A DNA stretch of 64,000 nucleotides from Candidatus Neoehrlichia procyonis str. RAC413 (GTDB lineage: Bacteria > Pseudomonadota > Alphaproteobacteria > Rickettsiales > Anaplasmataceae): positions 1 through 64,000 of the forward strand of contig NZ_LANX01000001.1 of assembly GCF_000964795.1 (NCBI RefSeq). Reading direction: 5' to 3'. A program made the translations under genes and the position numbers. This document shows, in pieces, positions 1 to 9,327 of this stretch; positions within the stretch are counted from its first letter, which is position 1; each line of letters starts with the position of its first letter. The notes below the pieces were generated by a model. The model did not search any database and was not told where the DNA came from. It was given only the letters and a program-made list of their open reading frames with translations.

Positions 1-174
1 TAACTTAAAAGATTTCTCCATATCCAATTTTTAAGGTTTCGCTATCATTTTTTATAATAATGTTTCCTTCTTTATCTATTATTGAAAATATACCGCTGTA
101 GATTTTTTGATCATATGTCTTAATCTGTATAGGAAGATCTAGTAAATAAGCTTTTTTAAGCCACAATTTTCTTA
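1..174 (-). pseudogene. 3' fragment of birA (duplicate)
   Basis: This stretch matches 5044-5217, the last ~170 bases of the intact birA plus its stop, with only two base differences that I can find. It encodes the last ~56 residues of a biotin ligase and ends at the same stop codon. Homology stops abruptly near 174/5217, where the intact gene continues and this copy does not. It therefore has no start and no catalytic core. The near identity points to a recent duplication. The left end is cut by the window, so the duplicated segment may run further left. Confidence 0.9.
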
Positions 175-340
175 CTTGGTAATAGGAAGAGTTTTAATAT
201 AAGTATTATTAACTATTTCTTAATTTTATACATATTATTCCTAATTTATAATTTTAGGTAAAGCAATGAGTGTATATAATTTTCTGTACTAAAGAACTAG
301 CATGAGTTTATTATTTGTAACTTTAGTACATAATTAAGTT

Positions 341-2299
341 TTAGCGATTATTTATTGCAGGGTTATAATGCATTAATGCAGGATGCATGATGTATGTGTT
401 TTCTAAAAAAGAAGATAGAGGGGGGGGGGATCCATGATGACGTAAATGACAGCTTTTTGTATAAATGGGCTTTCTGTTGCTGTTAAGAGCATTACTATTA
501 GTATTTTCATCAGCAACTGTGTGTTCATCTTGGGGTAATTCTTGATAATTATATGGTTGGTGATTAATATAAAATAACTCTGAAGGTACATGAGCAGGAG
601 TATTCGGAGAAATAGGTGTATTATTAGTCGTTAAGCTTTTTATATGATACATTATAACTTTACTATTGTGTGCCTCTTTTATTATTATGCTACACTGTGT
701 ATCTGAATATACTGTAGATAGAATATCGTATGCTGATACTAAACTGATATACCTTGTTGTTTGTATATTATCCAACAACGGTAATACTATAGGGCTAGAT
801 AGGCTTCTTATCAAGTCTAGCGCCATATACCTTGACATTGAAGGGTTGTATTCAATCTTATTGTAGTGTCTATTTACTAAGTAAGGTACTACAATAGCAA
901 GTGCACGTGCAAATTTTAATGGCATTCCAATCATGTAATATATTGCTTGATACCCGAAAGATTTGCAAACTTGTGATGTATATTCAAGTATAACCGTAGC
1001 AGCAGATGATAGAACTACATATTTCCAACGCAAAATAAATTGTGGATTATTTGTTTTTGTGCTACTTATAAGTAGAGTATCATAAAGTTCTTTTGTTTTT
1101 TGAGAATTTTCCATTATTCCTAATGGTACGAAAGTTCTTACTATATACCAAACCACTACCATATTAAAATATTTGTTATGTATTAAGGCAGCAAGTTGTA
1201 TTACAACATTTGAAGCCCATCTTAGCATTAGTGTAATAAAAAAAGGATTGTATGATGACTCATTGGTTCTTGTTCTGGATACTTTATCTTTTATAAAATT
1301 ATAGTAGGATTTAGCAAACAACATTTGTGGTACACTAAAAAACAAACACAATACTGCTAGTGATGTAGTTACAATAACAGATGATGAATTAATTATGCCG
1401 CTGTACATTGGAAAGTATTCATCAAAATCAAAACTCTCACATGCATTTCGTTGATAAGACTCAGAGTTAGCGTTTGGAAGAAAGCAGGTTGTTTTATTAT
1501 TTCTTGTGATAAAATCTTGAAATTTTGCTATAGTAGTAGCACGTATTGTGAATATTGTAAATATGCATATAGAGTACATTTGTGGCATATATGGGAATTT
1601 ATTAAAAAAGCTTTGAGTTACATCTAATAATTTATTTATTATGGGATGTGTTTCTTTAAAATCTTCTTTTGCTTTTAACTGTACATCTAAAATTTTATCG
1701 CGTTGCTGGAAATAAGTTGTTAAGTTATTGTATGCATTAAATTCAATAAAAAGCTTTTGTTGTTCGGTAATGTAATTATTGTTGTCATAGGAATTTACAA
1801 TAGCTGTTGCTAATGCTCGCATTAAGAACCATTTTTTTGTTAATATACAAAGATTATCTTTTTTTAATAACTTTTTTGCAGATATAATTAATGTATTAAT
1901 ATTCATAGGATGTACATTTTCTGTAACAAAGTCCATATATTCGCTAAGTTGATTTAATCTAAATTCGGATGGATGTAATGTAACATATTGATCTAACGCA
2001 TAAAATAATTCAACCAGCTCATGCTGCATTTCGGATCTAAGTTGAGCAATGAAATCACTTTCTAAATGTTCTAATGCGTTCAAAAAGTTTTGAGTAGGTA
2101 TGTATCCATATGTATCGTTGATTGCAATATTTAATACTTTTTCTGTAATTAGTACAGCAATACTATGACTATCTTTTGGCTTATTTGTAAATATTTTTTC
2201 AAAAGTGTTAATGAAAATGCCGTGGTTTATTTTTTGTTTGATAACATTGCGTATGGTACTATATGCTTTTTTGTCAAGGGGATTAAACTTTTTTATCAT
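341..2299 (-). CDS. Unrecognised multi-pass membrane protein, paralog A
   Basis: A 652-residue protein of no family I recognise. The first ~230 residues look soluble and helical. Hydrophobic segments lie near residues 238-258, 303-328, 353-373, 377-397, 425-445 and 451-475. A polar, Asn/His/Pro-rich tail follows. It is clearly homologous along its N-terminal half to the neighbouring 2585-4573 product: shared blocks include FNPL at the start, NKP(K/R)DSH, YGYIPT, VTLHP and NLCILTKKWFLMRALA. The 3' end holds a run of ten C on the coding strand (420-429 as G), encoding PPP, after which only 22 residues remain. Slippage there would swap the tail. There is no signal peptide. It is probably an inner-membrane or exported Ehrlichia-specific protein; the function is unknown. 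Confidence 0.8.
   Translation of the reverse strand: MIKKFNPLDKKAYSTIRNVIKQKINHGIFINTFEKIFTNKPKDSHSIAVLITEKVLNIAINDTYGYIPTQNFLNALEHLESDFIAQLRSEMQHELVELFYALDQYVTLHPSEFRLNQLSEYMDFVTENVHPMNINTLIISAKKLLKKDNLCILTKKWFLMRALATAIVNSYDNNNYITEQQKLFIEFNAYNNLTTYFQQRDKILDVQLKAKEDFKETHPIINKLLDVTQSFFNKFPYMPQMYSICIFTIFTIRATTIAKFQDFITRNNKTTCFLPNANSESYQRNACESFDFDEYFPMYSGIINSSSVIVTTSLAVLCLFFSVPQMLFAKSYYNFIKDKVSRTRTNESSYNPFFITLMLRWASNVVIQLAALIHNKYFNMVVVWYIVRTFVPLGIMENSQKTKELYDTLLISSTKTNNPQFILRWKYVVLSSAATVILEYTSQVCKSFGYQAIYYMIGMPLKFARALAIVVPYLVNRHYNKIEYNPSMSRYMALDLIRSLSSPIVLPLLDNIQTTRYISLVSAYDILSTVYSDTQCSIIIKEAHNSKVIMYHIKSLTTNNTPISPNTPAHVPSELFYINHQPYNYQELPQDEHTVADENTNSNALNSNRKPIYTKSCHLRHHGSPPPLSSFLENTYIMHPALMHYNPAINNR
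420..429. repeat. Homopolymer G10 tract inside coding sequence
   Basis: Ten consecutive G (C on the coding strand) lie in the 3' part of the paralog A gene, in a very AT-rich setting. The current length keeps the frame open to the stop at 341. Loss of one base would end the protein about four codons after the tract, and gain of one would give a different ~20-residue tail. Such tracts are prone to polymerase slippage. Confidence 0.9.
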
Positions 2300-2484
2300 A
2301 AGGTTAAAATATACACACTTTAACTAAATAATAACATATGTTAAATTTTTTACAATAGAAAAAGAAAGTTTTATAATTTTTGTAAGTGATCTAAATTTGC
2401 TACTATTTTGGATATTGAAAGTTTTATATTCTGTAATTGTTGTTATGTGACGATATGATTGTAAGTTAATTTGTGTAATGGATA

Positions 2485-2655
2485 TTATAGTGGTGTATCT
2501 AGAGTATATAAATGATCATAGTACATGTTTTGAGGAGCTAATGTATTAGCATAATGTATATCATCAAATATTAAAGCACAATCATCATCTGTGATATTGG
2601 TATCTTGATTGTATGGTGATGTTTGTGCTACATAATGTGGGTATATTATACTGTT
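2485..2655 (-). pseudogene. Frame-shifted C-terminal coding remnant of paralog B
   Basis: Downstream of the Glu-rich stretch near 2655, the frame shifted by one base relative to the annotated protein stays open for about 55 codons, past the in-frame stop at 2585 and down to a stop at 2485. It encodes a protein-like sequence with segments such as HYVAQTSPYNQDTNITDDD and ANTLAPQNMYYDHLYTLDT. The annotated frame gives only ~24 residues after this point. The simplest reading is a recent indel near an AGA-AGA-AGA run that truncated the original tail. It could also be a sequencing error or a programmed frameshift. Confidence 0.55.
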
Positions 2656-4573
2656 CTTCTTCTGTATTGTGTGGTAGTATTTGTGCTGAATCTGATATAT
2701 TAATACAATTTATCACAGAATTGGTGTGCTGTTTTTCTGTTTCATTTTCATATTTTAAAGACGTACTATAATAATTTACTGGTTCTCTAGAATGTTTTAG
2801 ATGTTGTAAACAAGTTACTATGACTTGATTATTAGATAACTCTTCCATTATTGTGCTGCATTGTGTTGAATTTGGTATATTAATATAATTTATTACAGAA
2901 TTGCCGTGCTGTTCTTCTGTTTCATTTTCATATTTTAAAGACGTACTATAATAATTTACTAGTTCTCTAGAATTTCTTAGATGTTGTAAACAAGTTACTG
3001 TGACTTGATTATTAAATAATTCTTCCATTATTGTGCCGCATTTTATGTCCGAATATAGTGTAGCTAGAACGTGGCATGCTAACATTAAATTTGAGTACTT
3101 TACATTGTCTATGACTTCCAATAGTGATAATGCAATAGTAGAAGACATGCATCTTATCATGTCAAATGCTATATATTTTGAAACTGAGGGATGATATGGA
3201 GCACCATATGAATTTATATTATGTATATATGGCAATATGGTAGCTAATAAACGTATATATTTTGTTAGTATGTTTAGGCTTGGAAAAATAGATGCGCTTA
3301 CATATTCAAATATAATTGAACATATAAACGCAGAGATAATATATTTCCGATGTAAAATAAATTGTGTATTATAATGCTTTGAGCCTGATTGCAATGCCAT
3401 AATATGGACTATTTTTATTTTTTGAGAATTTTCTATTATTTCTGATGGTGTATAAGATCTGAGTACATACCATTTTATAAAACCTTGACTAGGAAATGTA
3501 TCAATGCATTGGAGTGCAATGTTTGATACCAGTCTTATTCCAACTGCAACAGAATAAGGTGTGATGATAGGTTTATAAAATGGTGCTATACGTATTTTGC
3601 TAAGAAAGAACAAAATTTTTGGTATAGAGAAAAAAAAATATATTGATGCTATTATTCTAGGAATAATAGTAAGTGATGTATCTGTCCCATGTTGTGGATA
3701 TGCTTCAAGATCAAAATCTGCGCAAGAAATGGTAGTAAAACTAATGTGAGTTAGGCAAGATTGTGATAAAGAATTTCTTTCTAAAAAATCATTGAATTTT
3801 GCTGTGGAAACAATACGTACCATGAATATTGAAAGTGTACATGCAGCATGTATTGATAACATATATGAAAACTTTTTTAAAGCATTTGTGGTAAATTTTA
3901 AGAATTTATTAAGAATAGAATAATGTTCTTTAAAACTTTGTTCAGCTTTTAACTGTTCATCTAGAATCTTATCACGATGTTGAAAATAAAATACTAAGTT
4001 GTCATATGCATGAAATTCATCTGTAAGTTCTTGTTGTGCTTTATTATTATTATATAGAACATGTTCATTCATAATAGCTCTTGCCAATGCTCGCATTAAG
4101 AACCACTTTTTTGTTAATATGCAAAGGTTGTTTTTTCTTAATAATTTTGCTGAAGAACGAATTAATGCATTAATTTGTGTAGGATCTGTATGTTGATTAA
4201 TAAAATTAATGTATGCATTAAGGCTATTTAGTTGAAATTCTGTTGGATGTAAGGTTACGTGTCTATCTAGCTCTTTAAATAAATTAACTAGTTCATGATG
4301 CATACCGGAACTAAGTTTATCAATAAATAATTTGTCTAAATAGTTAGTTACACTTGAAAAAGTCTCAGTAGGTATGTACCCATATTTTTCGTTAATTACG
4401 ATACTTAATACTTGATCTGTAATCAATATAGCAATATTATGACTATCTCTTGGCTTGTTTGTTACTAACTTTTCAAGCATGTTTATAAAAAAGCCATGAT
4501 CTAATTGTTTATTGATAATTGCTTCTATAGCGTTAAATATTTTTTCTTCAAGGGGGTTAAATCTTTTTCGCAT
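2585..4573 (-). CDS. Unrecognised multi-pass membrane protein, paralog B
   Basis: About 662 residues, homologous to the 341-2299 product. The start at 4573 is chosen because MRKRFNPLEEK then aligns with MIKKFNPLDKK of paralog A; an in-frame ATG five codons upstream is also possible. The soluble N-terminal region and the central hydrophobic segments match paralog A in order. The C-terminal part contains two tandem copies of a 60-residue unit beginning C(G/S)TIMEEL and ending in ...S(T/A)Q (DNA ~2688-3047). The extreme C-terminus appears frame-shifted. The 5' flank resembles that of paralog A (shared ACACACTTTA...TAACATAT), so the promoter region was duplicated with the gene. Function unknown. 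Confidence 0.78.
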   Translation of the reverse strand: MRKRFNPLEEKIFNAIEAIINKQLDHGFFINMLEKLVTNKPRDSHNIAILITDQVLSIVINEKYGYIPTETFSSVTNYLDKLFIDKLSSGMHHELVNLFKELDRHVTLHPTEFQLNSLNAYINFINQHTDPTQINALIRSSAKLLRKNNLCILTKKWFLMRALARAIMNEHVLYNNNKAQQELTDEFHAYDNLVFYFQHRDKILDEQLKAEQSFKEHYSILNKFLKFTTNALKKFSYMLSIHAACTLSIFMVRIVSTAKFNDFLERNSLSQSCLTHISFTTISCADFDLEAYPQHGTDTSLTIIPRIIASIYFFFSIPKILFFLSKIRIAPFYKPIITPYSVAVGIRLVSNIALQCIDTFPSQGFIKWYVLRSYTPSEIIENSQKIKIVHIMALQSGSKHYNTQFILHRKYIISAFICSIIFEYVSASIFPSLNILTKYIRLLATILPYIHNINSYGAPYHPSVSKYIAFDMIRCMSSTIALSLLEVIDNVKYSNLMLACHVLATLYSDIKCGTIMEELFNNQVTVTCLQHLRNSRELVNYYSTSLKYENETEEQHGNSVINYINIPNSTQCSTIMEELSNNQVIVTCLQHLKHSREPVNYYSTSLKYENETEKQHTNSVINCINISDSAQILPHNTEEEQYNIPTLCSTNITIQSRYQYHR
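2688..3047. repeat. Tandem 180-bp repeat within paralog B
   Basis: Two imperfect direct copies are offset by exactly 180 bp: for example the block starting TCTGTTTCATTTTCATATTT recurs at about 2735 and 2915. The period is a multiple of three, so the frame is kept and the protein gains a 60-residue duplicate. Differences are scattered substitutions, so the event is not brand new. Paralog A has only one related segment (CSIIIKEAHNSKV). Confidence 0.9.
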
Positions 4574-4588
4574 ATATTTTGGAAACAC

Positions 4589-5047
4589 ACTTTATATTGT
4601 ATATAGTAACATATATTAAGATATTAAACAACAGTAGAAAAAATATTAGGATTTATATTGTGTTATTGTTTAGCTAGAACTTACTAATTTTGGGAATTAT
4701 TTTTTATTTATGAAGGTTGTTATTTTTAGTTAATGTTTTACTAAAAAGCTAAATAGATTTGTTAGTTTTTTTGATGTGTATAGCATAGCACTTATTATTT
4801 ATAGATGAAAATATTAAATTAAATAGCTATGCTTATCAACTTTTAAGTGCTGCTCAAATTTTGTTGTATTATTAAGTTAAAAGATTTGCTTTATGTAAGT
4901 TTATTCATTGAGAAAGTTATATAATGCATGTTAATACATCATGATAATTATGATGATTTTGAGTGTAGTTAAGTTTTTATATTGTTATATAGAAGGAAAT
5001 GGATAATAAATGTAAAATGCTTTTCATGAATTTTATATATTTGTAAC
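4589..5047. other. Intergenic region, paralog B to birA
   Basis: No gene is visible. The part next to 4589 is recognisably similar to 2300-2400 in front of paralog A, which supports duplication of gene plus upstream flank. The rest is AT-rich sequence with stops in all frames. Confidence 0.5.
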
Positions 5048-5791
5048 TTAAAAGATTTCTCCATATCCAATTTTTAAGGTTTCGCTATCATTTTTTATAA
5101 TAATGTTTCCTTCTTTATCTATTGTTGAAAATATACCACTGTAGATTTTTTGATCATATGTCTTAATCTGTATAGGAAGATCTAGTAAATAAGCTTTTTT
5201 AAGCCACAATTTTCTTATATTTTGAAACCCGTTTTTTAGAAAATTTTGTCTTAAAGCGTGAAAATGTTTAAGAAATAGTTTTAAAAATTGTAAATTTGAT
5301 AGTCTATAATTAGGATTGTGATCAATAATTGAAGTTGCATAAGACGGGGAATTATACATATTTATTCCTATACCTACTATTGACCAGCCTGTGGAAGGAG
5401 TTTTCTTATGTATCAATGTTCCGGATATCTTTTTTTTATTAACTAAGATGTCATTTGGCCATTTATAACTTATGTCAGGACATATTTTTTGATTGAGTAC
5501 TTGATTTAAAGTTTTTTCGATAGCAATTGATGTAATAAACTGTAGTGGGGCAAGTTCAATGTTTTGTGTTATGACAATACTGCAATAAAAATTGCCTTTA
5601 GGAGAGTGCCACTTTCTTCCGTATTTTCCAGTTCCTGCAATTTGTTCATCAGAAATAATTACTGTACCATCATGTGCTCCTCGTTCTGCTAAAATAATTG
5701 CTTCTTCATTAGTACTGTATAAAATATCGTAATGATATATATAATATCCATCTGGTATATTGTTATTGTGCATAATTAGTGATTGATACAT
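5048..5791 (-). CDS. birA: Biotin--[acetyl-CoA-carboxylase] ligase
   Basis: A 247-residue monofunctional biotin protein ligase, which activates biotin with ATP and transfers it to the lysine of biotin carboxyl carrier domains. The biotin/AMP loop reads GTGKYGRKWHSPKG near residues 53-66, and KWPND at 110-114 followed by KKISG at 119-124 supplies the catalytic lysine region. The C-terminal SH3-like domain is present. There is no N-terminal helix-turn-helix, so it is not the repressor type. It stands alone, read leftward. Its last ~170 bases are duplicated at 1-174. Confidence 0.93.
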   Translation of the reverse strand: MYQSLIMHNNNIPDGYYIYHYDILYSTNEEAIILAERGAHDGTVIISDEQIAGTGKYGRKWHSPKGNFYCSIVITQNIELAPLQFITSIAIEKTLNQVLNQKICPDISYKWPNDILVNKKKISGTLIHKKTPSTGWSIVGIGINMYNSPSYATSIIDHNPNYRLSNLQFLKLFLKHFHALRQNFLKNGFQNIRKLWLKKAYLLDLPIQIKTYDQKIYSGIFSTIDKEGNIIIKNDSETLKIGYGEIF

Positions 5792-5993
5792 TATCTATAT
5801 TATAGTAAATTCTTAATAATTGAATAGCAAAAATTAGTGATTTGTAGTGTTCTAGGTAATATCTCTCAAAAGAGTTTTTTGTATTATTTACAAATAATAG
5901 CTTTTCTAAAAAAGTCCTGTTATTAATTTAAATTTATTAAAGATATAAATGGAGATGTATTTTAATTTTAGTAAAAATAGGTTATTATAAATG

Positions 5994-6659
5994 TCAGAAA
6001 TCTAATTGAGGATAATGCATAGGTGGAGTAAATCCTGAAATTTTATCATGTAGTATTGGTGCAAATGATGACCTGGACTTTATTAAAGAGTACCATTCTT
6101 TAACTGTATTACTAATATTCCATGGAAAGGTATCAATGTAATCTAATACTGAAATATGTGCAGATAAAGTAATATCTGCAAGTGTAAATTCGTGTGATAC
6201 TAGCCAGCCATTTGTGTGAATTAAATGTTCTATATATTTAATATGAGATTGTAAATTGTACATAGCTGCTCTTAAAAATCTGGAATCTGGACTTTTATTT
6301 TGTATATAATACTTGGCAATTTTTTCACTAATTACATATTTTGTTACTTCATGATAGAATTTGTAGTCAATCCAAGAAATTAATTTGCGTACCTCTGACT
6401 TTTTATATGGTGACCCACCAAGTAGTGCGGAATTATCATGTGTTTCTTCAATATACTCGCATATTGCTTGACTATCTATGATTATATTTTGGTTATTAAT
6501 AAGTACTGGTACTTGACATACAGGGTTAATTTTTATAAATTCTTCTCTTTTTTTCCATGGATTTTCTTCAATAAGACTAAAATTAATTTTTTTTTCTTTT
6601 AAAAAAACACGAACCTTTCTTGAAAAAGGGCACAAAGGAAAATGATATAATATATCCAT
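5994..6659 (-). CDS. Glutathione S-transferase-like protein
   Basis: 221 residues with a thioredoxin-like N-terminal domain (residues 1-75) and an all-helical C-terminal domain. CPFSRKVRVFLKEK near residue 10 is the usual GST N-terminal helix region with a Cys rather than Ser/Tyr in the catalytic position, as in omega/beta-like GSTs. QVPVL with the cis-proline and IDSQAICEYIEE form the glutathione-binding part. The substrate is unknown. It lies 68 bases downstream of the DsbD-N-like gene on the same strand and may be co-transcribed with it. Confidence 0.85.
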   Translation of the reverse strand: MDILYHFPLCPFSRKVRVFLKEKKINFSLIEENPWKKREEFIKINPVCQVPVLINNQNIIIDSQAICEYIEETHDNSALLGGSPYKKSEVRKLISWIDYKFYHEVTKYVISEKIAKYYIQNKSPDSRFLRAAMYNLQSHIKYIEHLIHTNGWLVSHEFTLADITLSAHISVLDYIDTFPWNISNTVKEWYSLIKSRSSFAPILHDKISGFTPPMHYPQLDF

Positions 6660-6727
6660 ATGGTGAGTTTATGCATCTGTGGTAAGCTTATATCATATTT
6701 AAGTAGATGATACAATTGGTTTTTAAT

Positions 6728-7222
6728 TTACTGATTTTTCCATTTGTTAATCAAGTTGAGGGTTTTTTGATCTGAAAAATCTTTTGGAAGTTTGTTAAGT
6801 GTTAATGTATGACTTTTAGGTATACATATACTTTTGCATACTGCATAACTAATTTTTAATTCTATAATTTGATTATCTTGAGTTGTGAATGATATAGGAA
6901 ATATTATAGTTCCAGTATAAATATTGCTGTAAAAATTCTGATTATTAATTTTATCTATGTGCTGTGAAGGGTTAGGCCAATGTAAGTTAAAGGTTTTTAT
7001 ATTATTTGTCCAAGTAAATGTTGTTGGTAATCCTATATCTCCCGGATCTTTATAATAAATATGCCATCCTTTTTTAATTGTGAATTTTATTCCAGCAACG
7101 ATATTTGATTTTTTTACAGAGCCTAGAATAAAGTTAACATTTACTAAATTACCGTAATCTTGTGCATAAGAATTTTCATGTAGCATAAGAATTATTATCA
7201 ATGTAAGGAAAAGTTTTTTCAT
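6728..7222 (-). CDS. Periplasmic DsbD N-terminal-domain-like protein
   Basis: 164 residues with a clear signal peptide (MKKLFLTLIIILML..., cleavage near SYA-QDY). The mature part matches the N-terminal alpha domain of DsbD/ScsB-type thiol reductases: KKGWHIYYKDPGDIGLPT near 50-67 and a pair of cysteines in YAVCKSICIPKS near residue 130. In DsbD those two cysteines accept electrons from the membrane domain. Here the domain is on its own, with no membrane or thioredoxin part, so a partner membrane protein (CcdA-like) would have to be encoded elsewhere. The domain assignment is good; the precise role is inferred. Confidence 0.75.
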   Translation of the reverse strand: MKKLFLTLIIILMLHENSYAQDYGNLVNVNFILGSVKKSNIVAGIKFTIKKGWHIYYKDPGDIGLPTTFTWTNNIKTFNLHWPNPSQHIDKINNQNFYSNIYTGTIIFPISFTTQDNQIIELKISYAVCKSICIPKSHTLTLNKLPKDFSDQKTLNLINKWKNQ

Positions 7223-8284
7223 TACTTATACGCTTATTATAAAGTACCAAGAACATTTTATATTTATAATATTATAGTTTGTAAACTGAATAGTGTAAAA
7301 TTGTATTTATTATAGAATTGACTTGCTGTATATATATAATCCAACTATTAATTATTCCATTATTTACTATCTCTTTTATATAACTACGTATTCCTTTCTC
7401 ATAAAGGTGATGAGGAAGCCATTTTTTTTAATGAAGCATCAATAATACTAGTATTACTAAAAAAAAGCTTAGTATGTCTACTATGTGATAAAAATGTAAA
7501 GTATACTATAAAATACATAATAAACTAAATATTTATGATTCTTGTAAAAGATTTATATTGGGGTTATTATTAATCAGCTAATTTAATATAGTTAGTTTGA
7601 TATTATTATAGCTTTATAAAGGTGGTATTATTACAAGTTTTGAAAAAATTGACCAAAAATATAATTATGTTTTCTTTGTTTAGCTTTAAATAGCTTAATT
7701 TGAAGATAGTATGGCCTAAATTTTGCAAAGCGCTTATGGTACATGTCTATCAAAATGCTGAAATGTAAATACAATATAAACTTGATGGTAATACTACTAA
7801 TGCATTTATAGGAAAAAACAGTATTATATATTTCAGGCTAATTGTATTAGCCTTATGCAAAAATGTGTTACAATTAAGATATTAGTTATAGCTAGTTATT
7901 ATTTAAATGATTTGATTAGAATTATTGTTGTGTATATTATGATTTTTGTGTTTGTTATGCTGTAGATTTTCATTAAGTGTGTATTTTTTACGTTTAATAT
8001 TATGATAGTTTCATCTAAAGATAAGATTTGTTTTTGGTATATCCGCTACCTTAAAAGCATTTTTGTAACTTTATTACACCAATATCAGTAGTGCAGGTAA
8101 CAGTAACAAATAAAGTGATTAAATGGTATTGTATTAAAATATTTTAAGCTTTAATTGTTTTCTATGCTGGAAAGTTGTTTATTGTTATTTATAGTGTTTT
8201 TGTAGTTTATAACTTTTTTGAAAGTGTGTGCATTTTTTGCTATAATAAATAGCTGATTGTTCATATTAATTGAAATGGTAATAG
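7223..8284. other. Intergenic region of about 1.06 kb
   Basis: I see no credible gene or RNA. It contains a perfect 14-bp palindrome TAATACTAGTATTA at 7443-7456. The stretch 7660-7860 is less AT-rich than the rest and could be a decayed coding remnant, but I could not match it to any gene in the window. Confidence 0.4.
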
Positions 8285-9307
8285 ATGGTTGGATTGCAAT
8301 TAAGTGATGTTTCTCATAGATATAGGAAAAGTAAATTTTTATTAGATAACATTAATATTTCTTGTAAAAAAGGAGACGTTATTTGCTTGCTTGGACCTTC
8401 TGGTTGTGGAAAATCAACAATTTTAAGGTTAATATCGGGTTTAGAGAAATTACAAAGTGGTTCAATATGTATTAATAATAAGGTGATAGCAAATGAAAAA
8501 GTTTTTGTACCAACAGAGAATAGGAATATTGGTTTAATTTTTCAACATCCATCACTTTTTCCTCATCAAACTGTTATTGAAAATGTAATGTTTGCTATTA
8601 GAGATGTTTCAGGATCACAAAAAGTGAGTATTGCTTTAGAAATGCTAGCATCTATAAATATGGAACATTATAAAGATGTATATCCGCATATGTTATCTGG
8701 AGGTCAACAACAGCTTATCACTATAATCAGAGCAATTGCTCAGCAGCCAGATATTATGTTATTTGATGAGCCTTTTTCAAATCTTGATACAATGTTGAAA
8801 TTAAAGATCAGAAAGCATATATTATTAATTTTAAAGCAGCATAATATTACTGTTGTACTTGTAACGCATGATCCAGAGGAAGCATTAGAAGTTGCTGATA
8901 AAATTTATGTAATGTCTGATGGATATATAGTTCAATCTGGTACAGCTAGTGAAGTTTATTATAACCCTAAAAATCATATACTTGCTCAATTTTTTGGTGA
9001 AGTTAATTGCTTTTATTCTAAAGTAGTTAACAAAAGTGTACATTTATCAATAGGGAAAATCCCGACTACTTTTAATGAAGGAGATAATGTTATGGTTTGT
9101 ATTAGACCTGAAGCAATAATTCCTCAGCAGTATGGTGTTGGCGTAAAAGTAATCGTAAAATTCGTAAAATTTTTTTGTAATATGCTGTGTGTTGGCAGTA
9201 AAGATAATCTTTATTGGATGAGATTTTCAGGTGCAGTATTACCAAAAATAGGTGATAATATTTTTGTATCGTTGAATATAGATCAAGTTTTATTGTTCAA
9301 GTTGTAG
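8285..9307 (+). CDS. fbpC: ABC transporter ATP-binding protein, FbpC-like
   Basis: A 340-residue importer ATPase with a C-terminal TOBE-like regulatory domain, as in Fe(3+), sulfate or polyamine uptake systems. Walker A GPSGCGKST is at 37-45, the Q-loop at FQHPSLFP near 87, the signature LSGGQQQ at 137-143, Walker B IMLFDEP at 157-163 and the H-loop VTHD at 193-196. The signature is followed by LITIIRAIA instead of the usual RVALARAL. Members in Rickettsiales are generally annotated as the iron(III) transporter ATPase FbpC; permease and binding protein are not in this window. tatA follows after 20 bases. Substrate assignment is by family only. Confidence 0.82.
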   Translation: MVGLQLSDVSHRYRKSKFLLDNINISCKKGDVICLLGPSGCGKSTILRLISGLEKLQSGSICINNKVIANEKVFVPTENRNIGLIFQHPSLFPHQTVIENVMFAIRDVSGSQKVSIALEMLASINMEHYKDVYPHMLSGGQQQLITIIRAIAQQPDIMLFDEPFSNLDTMLKLKIRKHILLILKQHNITVVLVTHDPEEALEVADKIYVMSDGYIVQSGTASEVYYNPKNHILAQFFGEVNCFYSKVVNKSVHLSIGKIPTTFNEGDNVMVCIRPEAIIPQQYGVGVKVIVKFVKFFCNMLCVGSKDNLYWMRFSGAVLPKIGDNIFVSLNIDQVLLFKL

Positions 9308-9327
9308 TTTATAGGGAGGGAATTTTT

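Noticed and set aside
403-591. 62-codon open frame on the minus strand
   Set aside because: It is another frame of paralog A ending at the G tract. It is worth noting only as the product expected after slippage, not as a gene.
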